This document shows, one piece after another, positions 1 through 7,503 of a stretch of 64,000 bases of DNA. This DNA is from Pseudomonas sp. 2FG (lineage in GTDB: Bacteria > Pseudomonadota > Gammaproteobacteria > Pseudomonadales > Pseudomonadaceae), in NCBI RefSeq assembly GCF_005502935.1, contig NZ_SCMP01000015.1, positions 48,003 through 112,002 of the forward strand, read 5' to 3'. Positions within the stretch are counted from its first letter, which is position 1, and each line of letters opens with the position of its first letter. Both the position numbers and the translations under genes were made by a program. The notes under the pieces were generated by a model that did no database searches, was not told the DNA's origin, and saw only the letters and a program-made list of their open reading frames with translations.

Positions 1-154
1 AACCCAGCCGTGTCTCCAGTTTGGCCATCTGGGTGCTGATGGTCGACTGACCAATCCCCAACTCGCCTTGCGCCGCGCTGAAGCCGCCGCATTCCACCAC
101 ACTGACGAACAGCCGCAGCAGCTGCAGGTCGAGGTCGCGGACTTGGCTGAGCAT
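1..154 (-). CDS. LysR-family transcriptional regulator, N-terminal part only
   Basis: The reverse strand encodes about 51 residues beginning MLSQVRDLDLQLLRLFV and containing GGFSAAQGELGIGQSTIST, the winged helix-turn-helix typical of LysR regulators. The rest of the gene lies outside the window. The ATG at 154 is preferred because GGAG sits five bases upstream; an in-frame ATG at 169 lacks such a site. The gene diverges from the binding-protein/agmatinase pair that follows, the usual arrangement for a LysR protein controlling its neighbours. Its ligand cannot be read from the sequence. Confidence 0.85.
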   Translation of the reverse strand, partial: MLSQVRDLDLQLLRLFVSVVECGGFSAAQGELGIGQSTISTQMAKLETRLG

Positions 155-274
155 GGCAGCTCCAAACATTGATGGGGATGAATGCCAAAGTAGCACACTT
201 CATATTTATCCGAAGCGAGGCGCACCGCAGGATGGGCTCGTCAAAACAAAAAGTACCCAATGAGGATTCCTATC

Positions 275-1354
275 ATGCGCATGGCCCTCTGGCCCTTACT
301 GCTCTGCTGCGTGCTGCCCGTGCACGCGGAAGACAAGGCCCTGAACCTCTACAGCTGGTCCGCCTATATCCCGGAGCAGGCGCTCAAGAGCTTTAAGCAG
401 GAGACCGGCATCCAGGTCAAATACGACATCTTCGACAGCGCCGAGGCCCTGGACAGCAAGCTGCTTACCGGCGGCAGTGGCTACGACGTGGTGTTCCCGG
501 CCTCCAGCGGGCTGGCGCGGGCGATCAAGGCCAAGGCCGTGCAACCGGTCGAACAGGCGCAACTGAAGCATTACGCCAACCTCGATCCCGAGCTGCTGGC
601 CAAGCTGGCCAGCGCCGATCCGGGCAACCGCTACGGCGTGCCCTACACCTGGGGCACGGTCGGCCTGGGTATCAATAAGCAGGCGGTGACCAAGCGCATT
701 CCCGATGCGCCGCTGAACAGCCTCGACCTGCTGTTCAAGCCGGAATATGCCAGCAAGCTCAAGGACTGCGGCATCGCCGTGCTGGATTCGCCGCAGGAGG
801 TGATCAGCATCGCCCTCAACTACCTCGGTCACGCCCCCTACAGCACCGACGCAACCGAGCTGAAACAGGTGCAACAGCTGCTCAGCGAGCTGCAGCCTAA
901 CCTGCGTTATGTCGGCACCGGCCGGCATATCGACGACCTGGCCAAGGGCGAGATCTGCCTGGCGCTGACCTACAACGGTGACGCCGCCATGGCCGCCGCC
1001 CGCGCCGGCGAGGCCAAGCAGCCGTTCGAGGTGCTCTACCGCATTCCGCGTGAGGGCACGTTGATCTGGTTCGACACCATGGCGATCCCGGTGGACGCGC
1101 CGCACCCGCAGGCTGCGCTCGCTTTCATCGACTACATGCTACGCCCGGAGGCCATCGCCGAGCTGACCAACAGCGTGTTCTTCGCCAACGCCAACAGCGC
1201 CGCCACCCCGCTGGTCGACCCGGCCGTGAGCGGCGACCCCGACATCTACCCGCCGCAGGAGGTGCGCGCACGGCTGTTCAGCGAGCAGTTGCTGTCGCTG
1301 CGCACGCAGCGCGAGCGCACCCGCATCTGGACCAGTTTCCGCAGCCAATATTGA
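275..1354 (+). CDS. Periplasmic polyamine-type substrate-binding protein (PotF/SpuD-like)
   Basis: 359 residues from ATG 275, preceded by GAGGA at good spacing; an in-frame ATG at 260 has no ribosome site. The N-terminus MRMALWPLLLCCVLPVHAED is a signal peptide. The mature start LNLYSWSAYIPEQALKSF is the hallmark of spermidine/putrescine-binding proteins, followed by the expected GYDVVFPASSG and two-lobed pattern. No permease or ATPase gene is adjacent, so it is an orphan binding protein that would have to share a transporter encoded elsewhere or act as a sensor. Its stop is 10 bases before the agmatinase start, so the two form an operon. The specific polyamine or guanidino ligand is not determined. 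Confidence 0.85.
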   Translation: MRMALWPLLLCCVLPVHAEDKALNLYSWSAYIPEQALKSFKQETGIQVKYDIFDSAEALDSKLLTGGSGYDVVFPASSGLARAIKAKAVQPVEQAQLKHYANLDPELLAKLASADPGNRYGVPYTWGTVGLGINKQAVTKRIPDAPLNSLDLLFKPEYASKLKDCGIAVLDSPQEVISIALNYLGHAPYSTDATELKQVQQLLSELQPNLRYVGTGRHIDDLAKGEICLALTYNGDAAMAAARAGEAKQPFEVLYRIPREGTLIWFDTMAIPVDAPHPQAALAFIDYMLRPEAIAELTNSVFFANANSAATPLVDPAVSGDPDIYPPQEVRARLFSEQLLSLRTQRERTRIWTSFRSQY

Positions 1355-1364
1355 GGATTTCATC

Positions 1365-2327
1365 GTGGAAGAATTTCAAGGTAACGATCTAGCCATCACC
1401 CGCGACAGCCTGTATGGCACCTTTTCCGAACCGACCTACGCCGGCGTCACCAGCTTTATGCGCCGGCGCTACACGCGGGATCTGCGTGGCGTCGATCTGG
1501 TGGTCAGCGGCGTGCCGTTCGACACCGCCACCACCAACCGCCCGGGTACCCGCTTCGGGCCACGGGCGATCCGCGCAGCCTCGATCCAGAGTGCCTGGGA
1601 GCGCCACTATCCCTGGGAGTTCGATCCCTTCGATCATCTGGCGGTGATCGACTACGGCGACTGCAACTTCGACCACGCCCAGCCGCAACAGACGCCGGCG
1701 GCCATCGAGGCGCATGCCGAGCATATCCTCGAGGCCGGCTGCGGCATGCTGACCCTGGGTGGTGATCACTTCATCAGCTACCCATTGCTCAAGGCCCATG
1801 CGAAGAAGCACGGCGCGCTGTCCCTGGTGCACTTCGACGCCCACAGCGATACCTGGCCGGATGCCGACGACAGCGTGCAGGGGATCAGTCACGGCACCAT
1901 GTTCTATCACGCCGCCCGCGAGGGCCTGGTCGATCCGGCGCGCTCGGTGCAGATCGGCCTGCGCACCACCAACGACGACGTCATGGGCTTCCAGGTGCTC
2001 GACGCCCGGCAGGTGCATCGCAATTCGCCGGAGGCCATCGCCGAGCTGATTCGCGCGCGGGTCGGTGATAACCCGGTGTACCTGACCTTCGACATCGACT
2101 GCCTCGACCCGGCCTTCGCCCCTGGCACCGGCACGCCGGTCTGCGGTGGCTTGAGCACCCATCAGGCGCTGGAGATCCTCCGTGCATTGCGCGGCATCAA
2201 CCTGGTCGGCATGGATGTGGTGGAAGTCTCGCCGCCTTACGACAACGCCGAAGTGACTGCGTTGGCGGGGGCGACCATCGCCATGGAGATGGTCTGCCTG
2301 TATGCCGCGCGGCATAAGCTGAAGTAG
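1365..2327 (+). CDS. speB: Agmatinase-family ureohydrolase
   Basis: 320 residues, GTG start, with the GAGGA ribosome site overlapping the upstream stop codon. The dinuclear manganese site of the arginase/agmatinase family is complete: GGDHF at about residue 131, DAHSDT near 157 and FDIDCLDP near 244. These enzymes hydrolyse agmatine to putrescine plus urea, or related guanidino acids such as guanidinobutyrate. Pseudomonas carries several paralogues (speB, gbuA, gpuA types) that I cannot separate by eye, so the symbol is a family label. Coupling to a polyamine-type binding protein and a divergent LysR gene suggests inducible use of an imported guanidino compound. Confidence 0.8.
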   Translation: MEEFQGNDLAITRDSLYGTFSEPTYAGVTSFMRRRYTRDLRGVDLVVSGVPFDTATTNRPGTRFGPRAIRAASIQSAWERHYPWEFDPFDHLAVIDYGDCNFDHAQPQQTPAAIEAHAEHILEAGCGMLTLGGDHFISYPLLKAHAKKHGALSLVHFDAHSDTWPDADDSVQGISHGTMFYHAAREGLVDPARSVQIGLRTTNDDVMGFQVLDARQVHRNSPEAIAELIRARVGDNPVYLTFDIDCLDPAFAPGTGTPVCGGLSTHQALEILRALRGINLVGMDVVEVSPPYDNAEVTALAGATIAMEMVCLYAARHKLK

Positions 2328-2413
2328 CGCTCTCTCCCCTGGTCCTTTTCCCTGAAGGGCTCGGTGAGTGGTTGCGGCGCCGCTCTTAATTTCCTCGCTC
2401 TTCGGGGCGGCCT

Positions 2414-2477
2414 TAGGGTGCGGTGAGCTGGCGAACCACACCGCTCACCGCCGTGGTGCGGTTTGCACCGCACCCTA
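2414..2477. repeat. Intergenic inverted repeat
   Basis: Outer arms TAGGGTGCGGT (2414-2424) and ACCGCACCCTA (2467-2477) are exact 11-base inverted copies. Between them are further pairing pieces (GGTGAGC and GCTCACC). This looks like one of the short palindromic intergenic repeats scattered through Pseudomonas genomes. It follows the agmatinase gene and could fold in its transcript, but has no U tract. Confidence 0.6.
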
Positions 2478-2512
2478 CGCGAGCCTGCCGCGCAGCCGCT
2501 CTTAGGTGCCGG

Positions 2513-2814
2513 TCAGGCGTCGAGGTCGGCACCGCTGAGGGTGGTCACGCCAAGCAGGGAAATCTCAAACTCGGCCGCCGAGTCGGCGTCGGTGCTGCCA
2601 TACAGCACGCCGTTGGCGAAACGCAGTTGTCTGGCCGCATTGGTGCTGCTGAACGCGGCTGAACCGATAAAGCTAAAGGCGTCATTGGCTAGGGCGGTGA
2701 TTTCGGGATCATCCTGCTCGCCAGGTGGTGTTGACCAGGGTTTCTCGCCCCAACTTGGCGCCGCTAGCGCTGGGTGAAGACGCCGTTAGTGTCGCCGTAG
2801 ACGAGGGCTGGCAT
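2513..2814 (-). pseudogene. Decayed C-terminal end of an RTX/serralysin-type exoprotein
   Basis: Read on the reverse strand, 2513 to about 2710 encodes NDAFSFIGSAAFSSTNA, then a segment ending EFEISLLGVTTLSGADLDA and a stop. This aligns residue by residue with the last 60 or so residues of the intact protease at 7504 (NDVFAFIGTSTFSSTNA ... EFEIQLLGVTSLSNTDLLA). The DNA copies differ at roughly one base in five, so this is an old copy. Farther upstream, readable pieces sit in different frames: MPALVYGDTNGVFTQR followed by a stop (2764-2814), and GAKLGRETLVNTTWRAG in another frame. No repeat or catalytic domain remains. It is the relic of a second type I secretion substrate next to the secretion genes. 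Confidence 0.75.
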
Positions 2815-3055
2815 AGCAAGTTCCCTTTGCAGAATGAGGGGGGATTCTACTGGTTGAGATTTCTGGTGCCAAAGTGCCACTATTGGACCCGGGGTAAAGG
2901 CAAGACAGTTGCGGGACCGCCATTGGCGCTGCTGAAGCTCTTCTATTTGGCGCTAGGCCGCATTAGCAAGAAGTGGCTGGATATCGACCGATAGGGCCAT
3001 GTTAAGCTTCGCCGCCGCAAATCTTTCGCCAGCTATCTATTAACTCTTGGATCCT
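2815..3055. other. Upstream region of the secretion operon
   Basis: No convincing gene is present. The stretch must hold the aprDEF promoter, but I could not pick out a clear sigma-70 or operator site. Confidence 0.4.
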
Positions 3056-4783
3056 ATGCGACTCATTCTTGACCCCAGGCGGGATATCGATGCCGCGCTC
3101 CTGTGCTATCGCCGCCTATTCGGGGTGTTGGCCCTGTTCAGCGGCGTGATCAACCTGCTGATGCTGGTGCCCTCGATCTACATGATGCAGGTGTTCGACC
3201 GGGTCCTGACCAGCCGCAACGAAACCACGCTGTTGATGCTGACCCTGATTCTGCTCGGGCTCTATCTGCTGAGCAGTCTGCTGGAATGGGTCCGTGGCCA
3301 GGTGATGATCAAGATGAGCGCGGGCATCGACTCCCAGCTCGGCGAGCGGGTGTTCGGCGCGGCTTTCGAACTCAGCCTGAAGGAGCACAGCGCCAACCCG
3401 GCACAGGTGTTGAGCGATCTGACCGCCATTCGCCAGTTCGTCACCGGCCAGGGCCTGATCGCGCTGTTCGACGCGCCCTGGCTGCCAATCTATCTGATCG
3501 TCGCCTTCTTGTTTCACCCCTGGCTGGGCCTGTTCACCGTGCTGGGTGCCGCCATCCTGGTGGTCTTGGCGATCTGGAACGAGCTGGCCACGCGCAAGAG
3601 TCTGGCGGAAGCCAACCAGTTGTCCGTCACCTCCGCCAACTATGTGAACAGCACCTTGCAGAACGCCGAAGTCATCCAGGCGATGGGCATGCTGAATGTC
3701 TTGCGCCGTCGCTGGTTCTCCTTGCAGCAGCGCATCATCACGGCCCAGGCCGAGGCCAGCGAGCGCAGCGCGCGGATTTCCTCGATGACCCGCTTCGTGC
3801 GAGTGACGTGGCAATCCCTGTCGTTGGGGCTGGGCGCCGTGTTGGTGCTGGAGAACCAGATCTCCGCCGGGGTGATGATCGCCGTGTCGGTGTTGTTGGG
3901 CCGAGCCATGGCGCCGGTGGAGCAAGTCATCGGCTCGTGGCGGCAGATGGGCAGCGCCAAGAGCAGCTACCAGCGCCTTAGCCGCCTCCTCGAAGAGTTC
4001 CCCAAACCGCAGCCGCGGATGGCCCTGCCGGCGCCGACCGGCGCGCTGCGCACCGATCAACTGGTGGTCATCCCGCCCGGTGCCCAGCAGCCCGCGGTGA
4101 ATGGGGTGACGGTGGCGCTGGCCAAGGGCGAGGTGTTGGCGGTGATCGGCCCCAGTGCCTCCGGCAAGTCCTCTTTGGCACGGGCCATGGTCGGCATCTG
4201 GCCGGCAATCCGTGGTTCGGTGCGGCTGGACGGCGCGGAAGTGGGCCAATGGTCACGCGAGGCGATCGGCCCGTACCTGGGCTACTTACCCCAGGATATC
4301 GAGCTGTTCGACGGCACCATCGCGGAGAATATCGCGCGTTTTGGCGAGGTGGATTCGCTCAAGGTGATCGAGGCGGCGCGTCTGGCCGGCATTCACGAGA
4401 TGGTGCTGAATTTCCCCAAGGGCTACGACACGCCGCTGGGCATCGGTGGGCTGGGGCTGTCCGGCGGGCAGAAGCAGCGCATCGGCCTGGCCCGCGCGCT
4501 CTATGGTCAGCCGGCACTGGTGGTGCTGGATGAGCCCAACTCCAATCTGGACGAGGCCGGCGAGGCGGCGCTGGTGCGGGCCGTCAGCACGTTGAAGGCG
4601 GCCGGCTCCACGGTGGTACTGGTCACTCATAGGCCGAGCATTCTCGGGGTGGTCGACAAGCTGTTGCTCCTCAAAGACGGGGCGCAGCAACTGTTCGGGC
4701 CTCGGGATCAGGTGCTCAAGGCCCTCATGCCGCCGCCAGCTGCGGTGAATACAACCGCCGAATCTGCCAGCCAAGGAGCCTGA
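3056..4783 (+). CDS. aprD: Type I secretion ABC transporter/ATPase (AprD/PrtD family)
   Basis: 575 residues from ATG 3056; an in-frame TTG at 3047 is possible, and neither has a strong ribosome site. The N-terminal half has the membrane segments of an exporter (LFGVLALFSGVINLLMLVPSI, and further helices to about residue 300). The C-terminal half is a complete nucleotide-binding domain: Walker A GPSASGKSS near 365, signature LSGGQKQR near 468, Walker B VVLDEPNSNLD near 489 and the H-loop THRP. The family energises one-step export of RTX proteases and lipases across both membranes. It heads a three-gene operon with the fusion protein and outer-membrane channel. Confidence 0.93.
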   Translation: MRLILDPRRDIDAALLCYRRLFGVLALFSGVINLLMLVPSIYMMQVFDRVLTSRNETTLLMLTLILLGLYLLSSLLEWVRGQVMIKMSAGIDSQLGERVFGAAFELSLKEHSANPAQVLSDLTAIRQFVTGQGLIALFDAPWLPIYLIVAFLFHPWLGLFTVLGAAILVVLAIWNELATRKSLAEANQLSVTSANYVNSTLQNAEVIQAMGMLNVLRRRWFSLQQRIITAQAEASERSARISSMTRFVRVTWQSLSLGLGAVLVLENQISAGVMIAVSVLLGRAMAPVEQVIGSWRQMGSAKSSYQRLSRLLEEFPKPQPRMALPAPTGALRTDQLVVIPPGAQQPAVNGVTVALAKGEVLAVIGPSASGKSSLARAMVGIWPAIRGSVRLDGAEVGQWSREAIGPYLGYLPQDIELFDGTIAENIARFGEVDSLKVIEAARLAGIHEMVLNFPKGYDTPLGIGGLGLSGGQKQRIGLARALYGQPALVVLDEPNSNLDEAGEAALVRAVSTLKAAGSTVVLVTHRPSILGVVDKLLLLKDGAQQLFGPRDQVLKALMPPPAAVNTTAESASQGA

Positions 4784-4790
4784 GGCGCCG

Positions 4791-6131
4791 ATGAAGCCTA
4801 TTCAGAACGACCTGCAGACCGACTCGCAAGCGCCTGCCCCCGACACCGATGCGGCGGGTATCGCCCGTTTTGGCTTGTGGCTATTGGCCCTGGGCTTTGG
4901 CGGTTTTCTGCTCTGGGCCGGTCTGGCTCCCCTCGATCAGGGGGTGGTCGGCAGCGGCACCGTGGTGGTGTCCGGCGAGCGCAAAACCGTGCAGTCGCTA
5001 CTGGGCGGCGCCATCGAGCGCATCCTGGTGCGCGAGGGTGAGCAGGTGCGCCAGGGCCAGGTGGTGGTGCAACTCAACACCATCCAGGCGCAGTCCCAAC
5101 TCGACGTCGCGCTGGGGCAGTGGCTGAGTGCGCGCAGCGTCGAGGCGCGCTTGATTGCCGAGCGCCTGGATCGCGATAGCATCGACTGGCCGCAGAATCT
5201 GCTGGCCATGGCGGCCGACCCGCGGGCACAGGCGGCCATGGAGTTGCAGGGCAACCTCTTCGCCACCCGCCGCGACGAACTGGCCAGCCGGCTGAAAATC
5301 CTCCAGCACGAGGAGGAGTCGTTGGCCGAGCAACTGGCCGGTTTCGAAGAGATCAAGCGCAACCACGACGCCCAGCTGAAATACCAACGGCAAGAACTCG
5401 AAGGTCTGCGCGAGTTGGCGCAGGAGGGCTATGTGCCGCGCAACCGCCTGTTCGAGGCGGAGCGCAATGCGGCGCAACTCGGCGCCCAGCAGGCGGCGGC
5501 GATTTCCGATATCGGGCGGACGCGGCAGGCGATCAACGAGAGCAAACTGAAGACGCTGCAGCAGGCGCAGGCTTTTCGCAGCGAGGCGGAGTCGCAGCTG
5601 ACCCAGGTGGCCGCAGAAGCCTCGAGCCTGGCCGACCGGATCAAGGCACTCGACTTCGAGGTGCGCAACGGCTCTATTCTCGCGTCCGTCGCCGGGCAGG
5701 TGATGGGGTTGGCCGTGCATACGGTGGGGGGCGTGGTGCCGGCGGGTCAGCGGCTGATGGACCTGGTGCCACAAGGTTCGAGCTGGGTGGTCAAGGCGCA
5801 GTTTCCGCCGCTGGTGGCCGACCGGCTCAAGCCTGGGTTGCCGGTCGATGTGCGCTTCGCCTCGCTGCAGCGGGTCAATACGCCGGTCATGAGCGGTAAG
5901 GTGACCACCGTATCGGCCGATCAGCTGATCGACGAGCATTCACGGCTGCCTTACTTCTCGGTAGAGGTCGAGGTCAGCCCCGAGGTGGTGAGCGAGCTTA
6001 GACGTGCCGGTCTCGACGTCAAACCGGGGATGCAGGTCGAAGTCATTATCAAGACGGGCGAGCGCACCTTGATGAACTACCTGATGAAACCGGTCACCGA
6101 GCGTTTAGTGGGTGCCTTTAAGGAAGAGTAA
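4791..6131 (+). CDS. aprE: Type I secretion periplasmic adaptor (AprE/HlyD family)
   Basis: 446 residues. A short cytoplasmic tail precedes one membrane helix (about residues 26-46, FGLWLLALGFGGFLLWAGLAPLD). A lipoyl-like half follows (GAIERILVREGEQVRQGQVVVQL), then long Glu/Gln/Leu-rich coiled coils from about 130 to 290, and the second lipoyl half and beta-barrel (GQVMGLAVHTVGGVVPAGQRLMDLVPQ). This is the canonical membrane fusion protein that bridges the inner-membrane ATPase and the outer-membrane channel. The start lies 7 bases after the aprD stop. Confidence 0.93.
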   Translation: MKPIQNDLQTDSQAPAPDTDAAGIARFGLWLLALGFGGFLLWAGLAPLDQGVVGSGTVVVSGERKTVQSLLGGAIERILVREGEQVRQGQVVVQLNTIQAQSQLDVALGQWLSARSVEARLIAERLDRDSIDWPQNLLAMAADPRAQAAMELQGNLFATRRDELASRLKILQHEEESLAEQLAGFEEIKRNHDAQLKYQRQELEGLRELAQEGYVPRNRLFEAERNAAQLGAQQAAAISDIGRTRQAINESKLKTLQQAQAFRSEAESQLTQVAAEASSLADRIKALDFEVRNGSILASVAGQVMGLAVHTVGGVVPAGQRLMDLVPQGSSWVVKAQFPPLVADRLKPGLPVDVRFASLQRVNTPVMSGKVTTVSADQLIDEHSRLPYFSVEVEVSPEVVSELRRAGLDVKPGMQVEVIIKTGERTLMNYLMKPVTERLVGAFKEE

Positions 6132-6133
6132 GA

Positions 6134-7453
6134 GTGCGAAGCAGGACTGCCGTTATCGCCCTGATCTGGGCCTGTCCAATCTGGGCGAGCGACTCCGAGT
6201 TGTCGCTGACCGAGCTCTATGATGCCTCCCGGCAGAACGATGCCACCTATCAGGTGGCGGGTTACGACTACCAGGCTTCCCAGCAGGAGGAAGCCATCGG
6301 CAGAGGGGGCCTGTTGCCCCAGGTCGGGATCAGCTCCCGCTTTGGCCGCGGCGGAGAGCTTGGCGGTGAGTCTCAAGTCGCTAACCAGAGCGATCAGTTC
6401 AGCGCCGACACCGCCACCCTGGCGCTGCGTCAGCCGCTCTTCGACAAGGGGCGCTGGGCCTTCTACGAGCAGTCCAAGGCGCGTGGCCAACTGGGCGAGG
6501 TGCAGTACGAGGGTGCCGGCCAGGGCCTCTTCGAGCGCGTGGCCGAGGCCTATTTCGACGTGGCGCGAGTGGAAAACGAGCTGAAATTGGCGACCCAGCA
6601 GAAATCCGCGATCGAAGGGCTGGCCAAGCAGACGAAACGGCTGTTCGAGGCCGGCGAAGGGGCGATCACCGATACTGAGGAAGCCCAGGCCAGGCTGGAC
6701 CTGATCCGCGCCCAGGAAATCGAATTGCAGGCCCAGCGGCAAGCGGCGCTGCGCAAACTCTCGGGGCGCGCCGGCATTGCGGTGATGCGGATCGCCGACA
6801 TGCAGGAACAGCTGCCGGCCAATAACCTGCTGCCGGCCGATGCGGATCTAGGCTATTGGCTGCTCAAGGCCGACCAGGCCAGCCCGCTGCTGGAGGCCAG
6901 GCGCGCCTCGGTTCAGCTGGCCGAGGCCGATCTCAAGCTGCAGCAAGCCGGGCACTACCCGACAGTGGCGCTGACCGGCCAGCTGTCGCGCACCGACAAG
7001 AGCGATCTCAATGAATTCTCCCAGCGCCAGTCCACTTACTATGTGGGCCTGCTGGTTGATATTCCCCTCTATCAGGGCGGCGCCGTCAGCGCCTCGGCCG
7101 AGCGCGCCCACTCGGCCCTCTACGGCGCCCGTTCGGAATATGACGCCGAGCAACAGCAGTTAACCGAGGATATCGAACGCGACTACCTCGGGGTGGTGAG
7201 CGGTTTCGAGAAGAGCAAGGCGATGCTGACGGCGGTGCGTTCCAACCAGCGGGCGCTGACCTCTGCGGAAAAAGGCTACCAGGCCGGCGTGCGTTCGACC
7301 GTGGAGATTCTCGATGCGCAGCAGCGCCTGTTTGCCGCGAAGCGCGACCTGCTCAACACCAAACTGGTGATGCTGCAAAGCTACGTTAACCTGCATACCC
7401 GCACCGGCCAGATGACCCACGCCGTGCTGCAAGAGGTTCAGGGATTGTTTTAG
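6134..7453 (+). CDS. aprF: TolC-family outer-membrane channel of type I secretion (AprF)
   Basis: 439 residues with GTG start 2 bases after the aprE stop, so translational coupling is likely. A signal peptide (MRSRTAVIALIWACPIWASDS) is followed by two alpha-helical/beta repeats typical of TolC-like proteins: SLTELYDASRQNDATYQ, RQPLFDKGRWAFYEQSKA and the second-repeat VDIPLYQGGAVSASAERA. It forms the trimeric exit duct for the protease encoded just downstream on the other strand. The length matches AprF relatives. Confidence 0.92.
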   Translation: MRSRTAVIALIWACPIWASDSELSLTELYDASRQNDATYQVAGYDYQASQQEEAIGRGGLLPQVGISSRFGRGGELGGESQVANQSDQFSADTATLALRQPLFDKGRWAFYEQSKARGQLGEVQYEGAGQGLFERVAEAYFDVARVENELKLATQQKSAIEGLAKQTKRLFEAGEGAITDTEEAQARLDLIRAQEIELQAQRQAALRKLSGRAGIAVMRIADMQEQLPANNLLPADADLGYWLLKADQASPLLEARRASVQLAEADLKLQQAGHYPTVALTGQLSRTDKSDLNEFSQRQSTYYVGLLVDIPLYQGGAVSASAERAHSALYGARSEYDAEQQQLTEDIERDYLGVVSGFEKSKAMLTAVRSNQRALTSAEKGYQAGVRSTVEILDAQQRLFAAKRDLLNTKLVMLQSYVNLHTRTGQMTHAVLQEVQGLF

Positions 7454-7456
7454 CGG

Positions 7457-7487
7457 GCCTCTGCCGCTAGGTGAAGCGGACAGAGGC
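7457..7487. terminator. Hairpin between the convergent aprF and protease genes
   Basis: GCCTCTG and CCGCT (7457-7468) pair with AGCGG and CAGAGGC (7475-7487) around a short loop, with one bulged A. The position between two convergent stops suits a shared terminator, but there is no U tract on either side. Confidence 0.4.
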
Positions 7488-7503
7488 TGCATCGCAAGGC
7501 CGA

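Noticed and set aside
296..1105. Long reverse-strand open frame of 269 codons over the binding-protein gene
   Set aside because: It is the antisense shadow of a well-supported gene in GC-rich DNA; the residues are rich in His, Gln, Arg and Gly without any domain.
2725..2994. 89-codon forward frame before aprD ending KKWLDIDR
   Set aside because: No ribosome site, no recognisable family, and its first part runs antisense to the RTX relic.
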